From a virus: a stretch of DNA of 36,520 nucleotides. Location: positions 1 to 36,520 of IMG/VR virus record IMGVR_UViG_3300027965_000183, one strand, 5' to 3'. Below the pieces are notes generated by a model. The model made no database searches. It was not told the origin of the DNA and worked only from the letters and a program-made list of their open reading frames with translations. The stretch's first letter is position 1. Each line of letters starts with the position of its first letter. The position numbers and the translations under genes are program-made. This document shows, one piece after another, positions 8,601-16,770 of the stretch.

Positions 8601-9306
8601 CGCCGGCGCTGCCGGCATGATGCTGGCGATGAATGGCCTGTTCGGTTCCAGCCGCGGCACGTGGGGCGGGATTGCGCAGAGCACCGCCGGAGGCGCGCTC
8701 ATCGGAGAGCAAATCGGCGGCCCGCTGGGTGCGGCGATCGGTGCCGGCGCAGGTTTCCTGGCGGGTCTGGGCGAGAAGCTGTTCGGAGTTGAGTCCCCTG
8801 AGAACGAGGCGAAGCAACTGGTCAAGCAGCTCTACTCAATCAACATCGACAATTCGATGGCTCGGCAGATCGCCGGAATCGCGCAACAGAAGTACGCGGG
8901 TCATGTGAGCGTGGCCGTTCGCGATCCCGACGTGCGCAAGATGCTGATGCTCTATTCCGAGGGCACTGGCCAAAAGATGCCGCTCTCGGCCACCACGCCG
9001 CAGTCCGCGAGCCTCGCGGAAATGGGTGGCCGCCTCTACCAGCAGGCGAGCTACGTAAACGGTACGCCGTACGCGTTCCAGAGCAATCTGCCGGTGCTCG
9101 GCGGCTACGCGGCCGGGATGTATCCGAGTCTGGGACCGATGATGCTCCAGGTGAACGTCCAGGGCCAAGGAGCCGCGCAGTTCGTCGCCGGCCAGGTCGT
9201 TACGCCGGAGTTCGTGCAGGCGCAATGGTCCAATGCCGCGGCTGGCAGCAACGGACGATTGCAGAATTCGGCTGTGATCCAACAACCGGGACTGGTGATC
9301 GCATGA
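5656..9306 (+). CDS. Tape measure protein
   Basis: This 1216-residue protein is by length and composition the tape measure that sets tail length; at about 0.15 nm per residue it predicts a tail near 180 nm. It has long Ala/Glu/Gln/Arg-rich helical and coiled-coil stretches, a hydrophobic segment near residues 160-180, and further Ala/Gly-rich hydrophobic segments in the last 400 residues (for example GGPLGAAIGAGAGFLAGLG), as in tape measures that help DNA cross the membrane. No clear ribosome site precedes the ATG, perhaps because the ParA-like insertion rebuilt this junction. The stop overlaps the next ATG (ATGA). Confidence 0.9.
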   Translation: MDQESIVLDVDPRSVLAAIKQANTAVEGWEKGTVGAGERMQKSLERMSEMLIRVNDRSRSSMERLTQSIEKQAAAYGKTGVDRLIADRDRLIKKLGDEQGMVDRVRAAYEKMIAVEQNAGGGGAGAGGTGFSARYAFFGVKDLIEGRTKFAIAEAANELMRLRGSALAIGGAIAGVAALGFAAYEVAKKLREIREEPERIAAEFARLTGATRTANDELRAANDRLENSIAKLEHRPQNNLKLAIDEAAVAADHLSEKMDKAIRSFAEVAIKNAPGVFASILGQAGIDDIVKLVQGKSGYGGLIGDLYKATSGAGDPTKVLEQYRAQVVTMIRQSEMAEAYQQGKGYEGVSYEDIRAAMTGALTGRGKLPPGLRFENMLSDQGTRLETLRALEREIDLVTQSYSLEKKNTGLTAQEGRLKEIAKSTNVTEELRQQVARAQEGELNGLARINGAYQERLRHLKEEGELNTVNAKLAGEIRDAEIARFEKEEQRKTAAAVFGANTSVGEAGIRSNYAIFQATRKASGAAFGEADINAEYDTAMALAQKQFDLAAQHVRELRDMNATDGEIQRAQIEATKNFALAALDAETKKRVELIDLAKQQRDEESKTARANYDNARRLGDAMATEQERRQRDVAQRQTKMAEVLSSKTSGGQIATALTVEQLRIAAAQSQHDQAITRIVQETIEARKLPGGTPEEQRQREAELNRLKIEGLKSEGELQREIDDAHEDRVVKLLELQKREMEEIQNKASGLFHTLFTKPQDFGKQLGSTVKEAVLKPITDGLGGLVAKAIHPLIYGSDGQGGFAGVFRGIFGGEKQDPMKIATDLNSAVTAQNSVALASLTAVFAAAMGMGGPAIAAPSGIPSGISVPAISIPAQTGGVSGTVGASISIPVAAGGAGASSGGALPADVLNLPAMHSGAAMNPLGMILGANQRGGTSGIYSLFTKAGFSKMLSNLKGTVWNQQAWEASDSNFWGGVQGVAESPAAGAAGMMLAMNGLFGSSRGTWGGIAQSTAGGALIGEQIGGPLGAAIGAGAGFLAGLGEKLFGVESPENEAKQLVKQLYSINIDNSMARQIAGIAQQKYAGHVSVAVRDPDVRKMLMLYSEGTGQKMPLSATTPQSASLAEMGGRLYQQASYVNGTPYAFQSNLPVLGGYAAGMYPSLGPMMLQVNVQGQGAAQFVAGQVVTPEFVQAQWSNAAAGSNGRLQNSAVIQQPGLVIA

Positions 9307-11447
9307 AGGCCATGCGGATTATACTTCTGCTTTTCTTCTGCGCCGCGCGCTGCCTCGCTCAGCCGGCCCTGACCACGATCAAGGACACGCTCTACAACCC
9401 GGACGGCTCGCTGATGAACGGCAATATCATCGTGACCAACGCGGCGTTTTCGATCGGCGGCGTGCCGATCGCCGCCGGAACACATACCTTCCGAATCACG
9501 AACGGCGTGGTCAACATCCAGCTCGCGCCGACGGATCACGCGAGTCCCGCCGTCGCCTACAACGTCAACACTGTCTCGAACGGGCGGGCCGCAACGAGCC
9601 TGTGGTCGGTGCCGACGCTGCCTTCATCGCGGTGCCCATCGGGAACTTGCACGATCGCGGAGGCCACCACCCTGTACACGCCTGGTCCAACAACTGCGGT
9701 TGCGGTCTCGCAGCTTTCCACGCAGGGTGCAAGCAACGGGCAAATGGTCTGCGACACGGCTGGCGTAGCCGGATGGTGCAATCCGCCCGCGAGCGGCGTC
9801 ATTTCATTCAATGGCAGAACGGGCGCAGTAGCGCCAACGGCGAATGATTACAACTTCAACCAACTCGCGGGCACGGCGTCGGTGGGGCAGATCCCGGCGG
9901 GAATCCCGGCTGTGAACATCGGAGCGGGAACGGTTGGAAATACGGCCTTCGGATACATCGCGAACTTGGGGAGCGATGCGCAGGCTCAGCTCAATGCGAG
10001 GCTCGCCGCGGCGAACAACCTGTCAGATGTCGCGAACACCGCAGCCGCGCTCTCAAATCTCGGCGGACTCCCGAAGGGCACAGTCGCCACCTGGATCGAC
10101 CAATATTGCGCCACGCAGGGCGTGTACGACCAGACCTGCTTCTCCGCCGCATTCACGGCGGCTGGCTCGGCAAGCAACGTCACTTTCATGCTGGGTCCGA
10201 ATACCTACACCTTCTCTGCGGGTGTCACCATCTCCAGCAAGACGGGCTGGACCATCGTCGGCCTGAAGGACCGCAGCAAGATCCGGGCGGCCAACGGTGC
10301 GAACGCGGCGTTGTTCACGCTGAACGGCACCACCGACTTCGCCATGCGAGACGTGTTCGTCGACGGCAACTACCAGAACCAGACCAGCGAAATTTCCATC
10401 ATCTCGGCGACGAACATCGTCGGCCTGATCCTCCAGGGCAACCGATTCACGAACGTGAAGGGCCGAGCCGTGGTGGTGAGTAACTCGGCATACGACTTCA
10501 ACGATGGAGTGTTCATCTCGAACAACATCATCTCCGGCACCACCGATTCCGCCCTTTATTTGGCGCTGCGCTACGACGGCCTGACCATCACGGGGAACCG
10601 CATCGACGGCGTTGGCGTGGACGGAAGCAATCCACAGAAAGCCGCCGCGATCTACGTCACCCACGGCAGCACCTTCGGCGGCCTCACCTCGGTCGGCTAC
10701 AGCGGGAATTACATCATGGCCTCACCCGCCGTGAACAACAACACGTTCTTGCAATACGGCATTCTGTTCGACGCGATCGCTGGACCGCCGGTGACAGACA
10801 TGTCGAATTCGTACTCGAACATCGGGACCAACTGCGGCAGCATCAACAGCGCTGTGACCTGCTCCACGGCCATCCCCAGCCTGGTGAACGGCAACGCGAC
10901 TCAGATTTACCCCGTCGGTTACTGTTCCAGTGTCGGTGCGACTCCGGTGCCGAGCCCGCACTTCATGGGGTCGAGCGCCGCGATGCAGTGTATCTCGATC
11001 GGGGGAACGCCGATGGCTGCCGTTCCGCTGGCCCACGGAGGCGGCGACGTGTACGCGTCGATGCTGTTTGAGACTCCCGCGACGTACAGTTCTGTGGCGC
11101 TCTCCTGGGCCGGCTACACGGATGCGGCGGGCGGAAATGTGAATTTCATGGCGCTGATGGCCTGCGCGCCGTTCAGCGTATCGAACGGGCCGAATTTTCC
11201 GGCCATGCCAGGAGGTTCGACCTCGTATTCGGTGACCTCCGCCGGAGGCGGATTCTCAATCAGCAGCAGCGCGATCACGGAGTTCAGCGGACCCTACGGC
11301 CTTGGCGTTAACTCCTCATGCCCGAATCCGGTAACGGGCGCGATCATCACGCGGCTCTACCGACGCGGCAGCAATGCACCTGATACGAACACTGGCACGC
11401 TCTGGATCGTCTGGGCCAGGCTCGAACAGAACTTCAAGGTTCAGTAG
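9303..11447 (+). CDS. Tailspike-like right-handed beta-helix protein with Sec signal
   Basis: This has 714 residues from the ATG that overlaps the tape measure stop. A GTG 26 codons upstream is open but would bury the signal. Residues 1-20 form a textbook Sec signal (basic MKAMR, then IILLLFFCA, a likely cut after CLA). Next comes a beta-sandwich-like domain, a phage-fibre element (VISFNGRTGAVAP, near residue 165), and from about 295 to 470 an Asn/Ile/Val-rich repeat with GN/NN turns typical of pectate-lyase-like beta-helices. The C-terminal part is beta-rich. It probably binds or degrades surface polysaccharide. A secretion signal on a protein encoded between tail genes is odd, since tails assemble in the cytoplasm. 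Confidence 0.75.
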   Translation: MKAMRIILLLFFCAARCLAQPALTTIKDTLYNPDGSLMNGNIIVTNAAFSIGGVPIAAGTHTFRITNGVVNIQLAPTDHASPAVAYNVNTVSNGRAATSLWSVPTLPSSRCPSGTCTIAEATTLYTPGPTTAVAVSQLSTQGASNGQMVCDTAGVAGWCNPPASGVISFNGRTGAVAPTANDYNFNQLAGTASVGQIPAGIPAVNIGAGTVGNTAFGYIANLGSDAQAQLNARLAAANNLSDVANTAAALSNLGGLPKGTVATWIDQYCATQGVYDQTCFSAAFTAAGSASNVTFMLGPNTYTFSAGVTISSKTGWTIVGLKDRSKIRAANGANAALFTLNGTTDFAMRDVFVDGNYQNQTSEISIISATNIVGLILQGNRFTNVKGRAVVVSNSAYDFNDGVFISNNIISGTTDSALYLALRYDGLTITGNRIDGVGVDGSNPQKAAAIYVTHGSTFGGLTSVGYSGNYIMASPAVNNNTFLQYGILFDAIAGPPVTDMSNSYSNIGTNCGSINSAVTCSTAIPSLVNGNATQIYPVGYCSSVGATPVPSPHFMGSSAAMQCISIGGTPMAAVPLAHGGGDVYASMLFETPATYSSVALSWAGYTDAAGGNVNFMALMACAPFSVSNGPNFPAMPGGSTSYSVTSAGGGFSISSSAITEFSGPYGLGVNSSCPNPVTGAIITRLYRRGSNAPDTNTGTLWIVWARLEQNFKVQ

Positions 11448-11455
11448 AGGGCAAA

Positions 11456-11896
11456 TCATCGCGACAGATCTTCGGATCGGAACTCCACAATCTCAGGTGG
11501 ATTCTGGTTGTAGTCGCTGTACCGGACCCATTTGGGCTTGGCTCGAATGTAGATCAACCCAGGCCAGCTCGCGCGACTCGGGCCATCCCGGTACACCGAG
11601 TAATAGATCTGCTTGAGTCGCTCCAGATCCGCTCCCGACGGTTCGTCCGCAATGCCCTCATACTGGACGGTTCGCTCGTCACCTGCAATCAGGCCACCTA
11701 TAACCAGCGCGACACGTGGATTCTTGCGCAGGTTTTGCGCCTTCCGCGTCGTCTGGAGCGTGTCGAAGACAATCTCGAAGTGATCGCTCACGGCGAACCC
11801 GACGACCGCTGCTTGAGATCCACCATCGACCGAGACGGATGCCTGCACGGCTAAGCGGTGAGACCGCAGGAACTCCAAAAGTTTCTGGGGATTCAC
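11456..11896 (-). CDS. Pyridoxamine-phosphate-oxidase-fold flavoprotein, moron
   Basis: This 146-residue protein starts at a GTG (11894-11896). The sequence from there (LLEFLRSHRLAVQASVS) matches the usual start of PPOX-like FMN-binding split-barrel proteins, followed by AAVVGFAVSDHFEIVFDT and a TTRKAQNLRKNPRVALVIG stretch that contributes to flavin binding. The family reduces or binds FMN/F420-type cofactors; its substrate here is unknown. A frame extending to 11962 exists, but those extra residues look non-native. It runs against the tail genes, has its own extended -10 and is less GC-rich, so it is probably captured host DNA. No membrane segment is seen. Confidence 0.8.
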   Translation of the reverse strand: MNPQKLLEFLRSHRLAVQASVSVDGGSQAAVVGFAVSDHFEIVFDTLQTTRKAQNLRKNPRVALVIGGLIAGDERTVQYEGIADEPSGADLERLKQIYYSVYRDGPSRASWPGLIYIRAKPKWVRYSDYNQNPPEIVEFRSEDLSR

Positions 11897-11902
11897 CGCG
11901 AA

Positions 11903-11911
11903 AGAATAGCA
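11903..11911 (-). promoter_or_regulatory. Extended -10 promoter for a leaderless PPOX transcript
   Basis: On the minus strand TGC-TATTCT forms an extended -10 element. Only six bases separate it from the GTG start, so transcription would begin at or next to the start codon. No Shine-Dalgarno sequence is present, consistent with a leaderless mRNA. No good -35 is visible. Confidence 0.5.
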
Positions 11912-11916
11912 CACCG

Positions 11917-12309
11917 ATGCCTGGAAATGTTCAGAACGCTGCGCCCAGCGGCGTGATGCCATACGCGCTCTGCACCGCTTTCACGGAATCGCGCGAATAC
12001 TTCCAACTTCAGGCCCAATATCACGACGGCACACCTGAGCAATCGCAGCTCGCGGAAACCTCGCGCCGCACGTTCAAGCTCGCGCAGCGATTGACAGCTA
12101 TCGGGGTCGCGCTACTCAAAGCGTTTTGGGACGCCCACCAGGGCGGCCTGACTCCGTTCCTGTTCTACAACCTCGCTGAAGGCGCTTACGATGCTACGGG
12201 TAATTCGACGCAAGGCCGCTACACGGTTGTATTCCGCGGCAACTGGTCCCAAAGCACCGGCGTGCTCCGTACAGACGTCCCGCAAATCGAACTCGTCGAA
12301 GTAGCTTAG
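11917..12309 (+). CDS. Distal/minor tail protein (lambda M-like)
   Basis: This 130-residue protein starts at an ATG 20 bases upstream of the PPOX start on the other strand. It has a helical segment with aromatic residues (ALLKAFWDAHQGGLTPFLFYN) followed by strands RYTVVFRGNW and a closing IELVEVA. The 'aF...r.G...pF.f' motif followed by a 'v.F.g.w' strand is typical of DUF2460-type or distal-tail proteins at the tail tip. It is followed after 9 bases by the large tip protein, whose N-terminus repeats the same kind of domain. It probably links tube to tip. Confidence 0.6.
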   Translation: MPGNVQNAAPSGVMPYALCTAFTESREYFQLQAQYHDGTPEQSQLAETSRRTFKLAQRLTAIGVALLKAFWDAHQGGLTPFLFYNLAEGAYDATGNSTQGRYTVVFRGNWSQSTGVLRTDVPQIELVEVA

Positions 12310-12318
12310 CCCGCCACC

Positions 12319-15300
12319 ATGCCCGACACCATCGGCCGCATCCCTGTGCCCGCGCTCGTCGACTCGGGCCTGACCTTCCCGCTCACATCCGACTTCGGCT
12401 ACGGCTTCAGTCAGGACCGCCCCGTCGTCGTCCACCAGTTCGGCGAACTCGACGCGAAGGCCGAACAGCGCTACGCTGTCGGACTTGGCCCACGCAAGTT
12501 CGCCTTTCGGCGCGAGCATCTCAGCATGCGCGATCGCGCCACATTGGTCTCCTTCTGGGAATCCCTCCAAGGCGCGTGGAAATCGTTCACCTACAACGTT
12601 CCGAATCCCGACCAGTCCACCACGCCCACCAAGGTCACCTGGGAGTACGCACCGCTCACGATCCAGTACCTCGCCAACGCTGCTCAGACCGGCTTCAACT
12701 TCATCGAAGTTCCTGATCCCGCTGCCGCGCCCAACTACACCGTCAACAGCACGTGCCTGCGGTTCCCGTCCTCGGCGCTCCAATCCGCGCTCCTCTCGCA
12801 GGTTCAGCAGATCATTCCGCTCGTCCACATCCGCGTGCGCGAGCAGGCCGTGCCCGACATCCACATCTCCGATCGCCGCGCCACTGTCGGCGGCCAGCCC
12901 TATCTGCCGCGCGTGCTGGGCATCGGCGAGCCTGGCTCCGACGTCATCATCAGCCAGGACATCCGCGGCACCGCCGACAACGTCCAGTTCACTTTCGGCA
13001 ATGCCGACCGCGTGATGACGCAGCTCGCCAACGACACCGATCTCAAGTACGCACAGATCGAGCTGTTGCTGTTCCACATCAACTCCGGCATCCTGCTTCA
13101 GTTGTGGTCGGGTTTCATCATCAGCTTCGTCGCCGACGGCACCGCGCGCTTCACCGTGCAGTGTAGCGACGGCCTTTATCAGATCACGCAGTCTTATCCC
13201 ACCAAGGCGATCTCGCGCCAGTGCTGGAAGACGTTCAACGATGACGTCAACTGCCCCTATGCTACGCACGGCTCCGGCGGCGATCCCAACTCCTGCGATT
13301 ACTACTTCGATTCCGCGAACGGATGCCGCGCGCACGGCATGCAGCAGTATTTCGGAGGCCATCCCGCAACGCCGCAGGGCGTGAGCGTCAAGGACAATTC
13401 GACCGGTCTCTGGGGCTTTGGCCGCAGCACGGTCACGGCCGTCTCGATCATTTCGGACAGCATCTGGGGCAACGCCCTTCAGGAAATCTGGTGCAACGAC
13501 GACGGCGATCCGGGCAAGGCCTTCTGGGTGCAGTGTATGATCGCCGCCGGCCGTGACGAGGGCGATTTCTACGATGCGCTCGGCATCGTGGGCGCGGGGC
13601 CGATTGGCGCATTCACCGGCATGCTCGTGTACCAGAACGCCGACGGCTACCGCTACATCATCGCGCCGCTCCTCGACGGGCAACCTCCGCACGGCTTCAA
13701 GGTGGACGGCAGCCTCAACGTCATCACGAACAACCCAACAATGGGCCTGCGCGAGTCGTTCGGCACCGATCCAACGGATCAAACCTCCGTTGACGACCGG
13801 TTCCTGTTGAGCGCTGGTGGCCAGATCATCGGTGACCAGCGCGCCGCCGGGACCGCCTTTGTCGAGCTTCGCCGCGCGAAACCTTCTGGCATCATGCCGA
13901 CGACCACGGATCAGCACGAAATGAAGGTGCCTATCTCGCAGGGACTCACCGGATGGGTGTGGGACCAAAACGGCAACCGTACCGCCGTGGCGGGCTTGAC
14001 GAATCCGTTCTGGATCGCCGTAAACAGCCTGCTCCGCGCGCTTGGCCTAGCGAACGCGGCTTCCGCAACCCAGTTGGGCAAACTCGTTCTTTCGTCGGTC
14101 ATCGTGGGTAACGGCAGCGGAGCGGCTGAGATCGCGGACACATTGGTGATCCCCATTGTGGGCGGCGGCAACGAGAAGCAGTTCCGGTTTCAGGGAGTGC
14201 TCGCGCAGCAAAAGCCTTTCCGCGACTGGCTCACCGAGATTCTCGCCTGCGGACTTGGCTACTTCACCTGGGAGTTCGGCAAGCTTAAGCTCGGCTGCCG
14301 CATTAACGCATCCGCCGTCGATACGTTCACGCTCGGCAACATGCTGTTCCAAAGCTTGCGCCTGGAGCCCGTCGAGGCCGCCTTCGAGCACCTGATCGTC
14401 GATTTCGCCGACCAGACATATCAATACCAAGCCAACACCGCCGAGTATCAGGACAAGACTCACGCCGCGTATTTTGGCCGCGCCGGCGCACCACTCACCG
14501 CGCGGCAGCACCTCGTGGGATGCGCCACACTCTCGCAGGCTTTGCGCCTGGCGGCCACGCGCACGCGCGAGGAAATCGGCGGCATCAATCCCGCCGAGTG
14601 GCGCAACGCGCGCATGGCCACGTGGAAGACCACGCTGCTGGGCCTGAACAACGAGGTCGGCCAGGTCGTCTCGATCACGCACCTGGATGTGCCCGGCATG
14701 AAGGGCACGTGCTCGGTCACCGCCGGGCAGTGCGGCAATCTGACCGGCGACCCGCTCGACAAATTCATCGTCAACAAAGAGGTTCTGATTAACGGCGTCC
14801 AATGCACCGTGACGCAGATCTTCACCTCGGCGGATTACAAGACGGTCACCGGGTTCGTGGTATCGCCGGCTCCGGCCGACGCCACGAACGCGACGTTCCA
14901 GTTCATCACCGCCGATTTCCGCATCCAGTCCTGGAGGCTCCACAAGGACTGGAGCGTTACCATCACCGGTCGGACCGTGACCGCGTCGATGTACGACCTG
15001 GACATCGGGCCGAAGCCGCTCGACGTGGTACCCGCCCCGCTGCCCGCACTGTTCTATCCAATTCCGGCAGGGCCGACGTGGGCTCCGTACCAGGTCCAAG
15101 CGCGCTCCGACGATGCGCTGTTTCCGGGCGAGTGGACCTTCGGCACGAATCAATCCTATGCGCAGTTGGCCGATGGCAGCGTGTTGGCGAATCTGATCGT
15201 AACCGGCAAGCTTCCCACGAACGCGTTCAGTCCAGGCGTTGGCGCGCCTGTGGCCGGCCGCATCGTCGTGAACACCACCGGCGGTTCGCTCGTGGGCGGA

Positions 15301-16677
15301 ACGACGATCCGGCTGACACTATGCGCGCTCGACGCGAAAGGCCTGCCATCGGTCCCGATGGCCATCGCGATTGTGCCCCTGCCAACGGGCGGCTCGACGT
15401 ACTCGATCACGCTGAATAACATCGTTTGGCCCGCCGTAGCCGGCTTGCAGAGCTACGTCGCGTTCGCGTCCGCGCAGGACGATCTGATCTGCGCGCAGCA
15501 GAGTGGCCCGCTCACGCCCACCGGCAACGGGACCACCTACACGCCCGGGTCGATCACGTTCACCGGACTATTGCGGCGGTCCACATACGCGCTTCCGTCA
15601 CCATATGTGAAGAAGCTCCGGCTCAAAGCCAAACATGAAATCCACGGCGGCGTCATCGGCGGCCAGATCGATAGCGTGTCCGCTGGCGCGCTGGTCATCG
15701 GCGCTCTGAAGGGCCCGCCGCCATCCACGAATCCATCCTGGACGCCGGTGGGTCGCATCGTCTCGATTATCGGCAGGCCGGAAGGAGCCACGCCGTTCTT
15801 CAGCGCGAAGGTGACCTCGTGGGACCAGGCCACCGGCACCGTCGGCCTCACTCCCGATCCCAACGGTATCGTCCAGGAGGGCGATTGCTTTGTTCTGCGC
15901 TTCAACGCCGATGCATCGAACACCGCGAATCCAACCTCGATCACGGATTCCGGTATCCAGAACCCCGTCTATCCGAACGGCATGACGCCTGGCGCGGAGG
16001 TGGGCAATCTGATCCGCGTGATTCAGGGCGCCTCGCGCGGGACCCAGCCGCGGAAGATTATCGCCAACACTGCGACCGCGATCACTTGGGACCTTCCGAT
16101 GGTCATCAGTCCCGGTGATGTGTGGATTATCGAAGAGCCGACGTGGCCCTACTCCTGCGACACAACCTCATTCGACAACGCCGACCCGCTGGCCACCACG
16201 ACCATCAACATGCCCACCGGCAACTTCGTAGACGAGACGCTCGTGATCGCCGGTTTCACTGTTGACGTAAACGGCAATGAGTCGCCCGATGGCGACGCTC
16301 CCATCCGCGAGGACTGGGTGTTCGGTGCGGAAGGACTGTCGAAAGTCGCGGGACTCGTGTTCCAGATGCAGGGCACGCTGGGGATCGAGTCCAACGCGGC
16401 CCAACCTTTATATCTGAATCGCCCGGTCACTGTGGGCGACGTCAAGGCTTATGTGCAGTCGGCACCTACCGGTTCAGGGATCACGTTCACGATATACGTC
16501 GGCGGCACGGCCTGGCTCACTCTCACGATTCCCGCCGGCCAGACGGCTGTGGTCGCGACGCCGTCGCAGATCAGCGCCCTATCGCAGATCCCGGCGAATG
16601 CGGCGCTATCCATTGGCATCACGGCGGTGGGCAGCACGTTTCCGGGCGCGGACCTTTCGGTTTTCATTTACTCGTAA
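12319..16677 (+). CDS. Giant tail-tip protein: M-like, L-like (four-Cys) and J/hub-like domains fused
   Basis: This 1452-residue protein has an N-terminal part (about 1-110) resembling distal-tail/DUF2460 proteins (FPLTSDFGYGFSQ; RDRATLVSFWESLQG). Residues about 130-350 resemble lambda L and DUF2163-type proteins. They end in four cysteines C302, C312, C326 and C336, with SCDYYFDSANGCRAHG close to the lambda L motif that binds a [4Fe-4S] cluster. The middle (about 600-900) resembles gpJ/hub proteins (CGLGYFTWEFGKLKLG; a WRNARMATW helix). The C-terminal 500 residues are beta-rich, with repeated fibronectin-like strands, and probably face the receptor. In lambda these jobs belong to separate genes. 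It begins 9 bases after the M-like gene. Confidence 0.8.
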   Translation: MPDTIGRIPVPALVDSGLTFPLTSDFGYGFSQDRPVVVHQFGELDAKAEQRYAVGLGPRKFAFRREHLSMRDRATLVSFWESLQGAWKSFTYNVPNPDQSTTPTKVTWEYAPLTIQYLANAAQTGFNFIEVPDPAAAPNYTVNSTCLRFPSSALQSALLSQVQQIIPLVHIRVREQAVPDIHISDRRATVGGQPYLPRVLGIGEPGSDVIISQDIRGTADNVQFTFGNADRVMTQLANDTDLKYAQIELLLFHINSGILLQLWSGFIISFVADGTARFTVQCSDGLYQITQSYPTKAISRQCWKTFNDDVNCPYATHGSGGDPNSCDYYFDSANGCRAHGMQQYFGGHPATPQGVSVKDNSTGLWGFGRSTVTAVSIISDSIWGNALQEIWCNDDGDPGKAFWVQCMIAAGRDEGDFYDALGIVGAGPIGAFTGMLVYQNADGYRYIIAPLLDGQPPHGFKVDGSLNVITNNPTMGLRESFGTDPTDQTSVDDRFLLSAGGQIIGDQRAAGTAFVELRRAKPSGIMPTTTDQHEMKVPISQGLTGWVWDQNGNRTAVAGLTNPFWIAVNSLLRALGLANAASATQLGKLVLSSVIVGNGSGAAEIADTLVIPIVGGGNEKQFRFQGVLAQQKPFRDWLTEILACGLGYFTWEFGKLKLGCRINASAVDTFTLGNMLFQSLRLEPVEAAFEHLIVDFADQTYQYQANTAEYQDKTHAAYFGRAGAPLTARQHLVGCATLSQALRLAATRTREEIGGINPAEWRNARMATWKTTLLGLNNEVGQVVSITHLDVPGMKGTCSVTAGQCGNLTGDPLDKFIVNKEVLINGVQCTVTQIFTSADYKTVTGFVVSPAPADATNATFQFITADFRIQSWRLHKDWSVTITGRTVTASMYDLDIGPKPLDVVPAPLPALFYPIPAGPTWAPYQVQARSDDALFPGEWTFGTNQSYAQLADGSVLANLIVTGKLPTNAFSPGVGAPVAGRIVVNTTGGSLVGGTTIRLTLCALDAKGLPSVPMAIAIVPLPTGGSTYSITLNNIVWPAVAGLQSYVAFASAQDDLICAQQSGPLTPTGNGTTYTPGSITFTGLLRRSTYALPSPYVKKLRLKAKHEIHGGVIGGQIDSVSAGALVIGALKGPPPSTNPSWTPVGRIVSIIGRPEGATPFFSAKVTSWDQATGTVGLTPDPNGIVQEGDCFVLRFNADASNTANPTSITDSGIQNPVYPNGMTPGAEVGNLIRVIQGASRGTQPRKIIANTATAITWDLPMVISPGDVWIIEEPTWPYSCDTTSFDNADPLATTTINMPTGNFVDETLVIAGFTVDVNGNESPDGDAPIREDWVFGAEGLSKVAGLVFQMQGTLGIESNAAQPLYLNRPVTVGDVKAYVQSAPTGSGITFTIYVGGTAWLTLTIPAGQTAVVATPSQISALSQIPANAALSIGITAVGSTFPGADLSVFIYS

Positions 16678-16730
16678 TCGCAGTCTCGGCGTGTTATCGG
16701 TCCGCCACGCGCGCGCGAATCGAATTCAGC

Positions 16731-16736
16731 TACAAT
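16731..16736 (+). promoter_or_regulatory. Candidate -10 box for the GHKL-nuclease gene
   Basis: TACAAT differs from the sigma70 consensus at one position and stands out in a GC-rich 93-base gap. It ends 34 bases before the preferred start codon. No convincing -35 was found. It overlaps an earlier in-frame ATG (16735), which argues against that start. Confidence 0.45.
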
Positions 16737-16770
16737 GCTGGTTTTCCATAGATCTCACGTCGGAGCGCAA

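Noticed and set aside
9225-9302. Earlier GTG start for the beta-helix protein inside the tape measure gene
   Set aside because: It would place 26 unrelated residues before a clear signal peptide; the ATG at 9303 forms the usual ATGA overlap.
12112-13968. Long minus-strand frame of 618 codons opposite the tail-tip gene
   Set aside because: Its translation is Arg/Ala/Val/Asp-rich with no domain pattern, and it mirrors the strongly codon-biased tail gene on the other strand; it is a GC-driven shadow.
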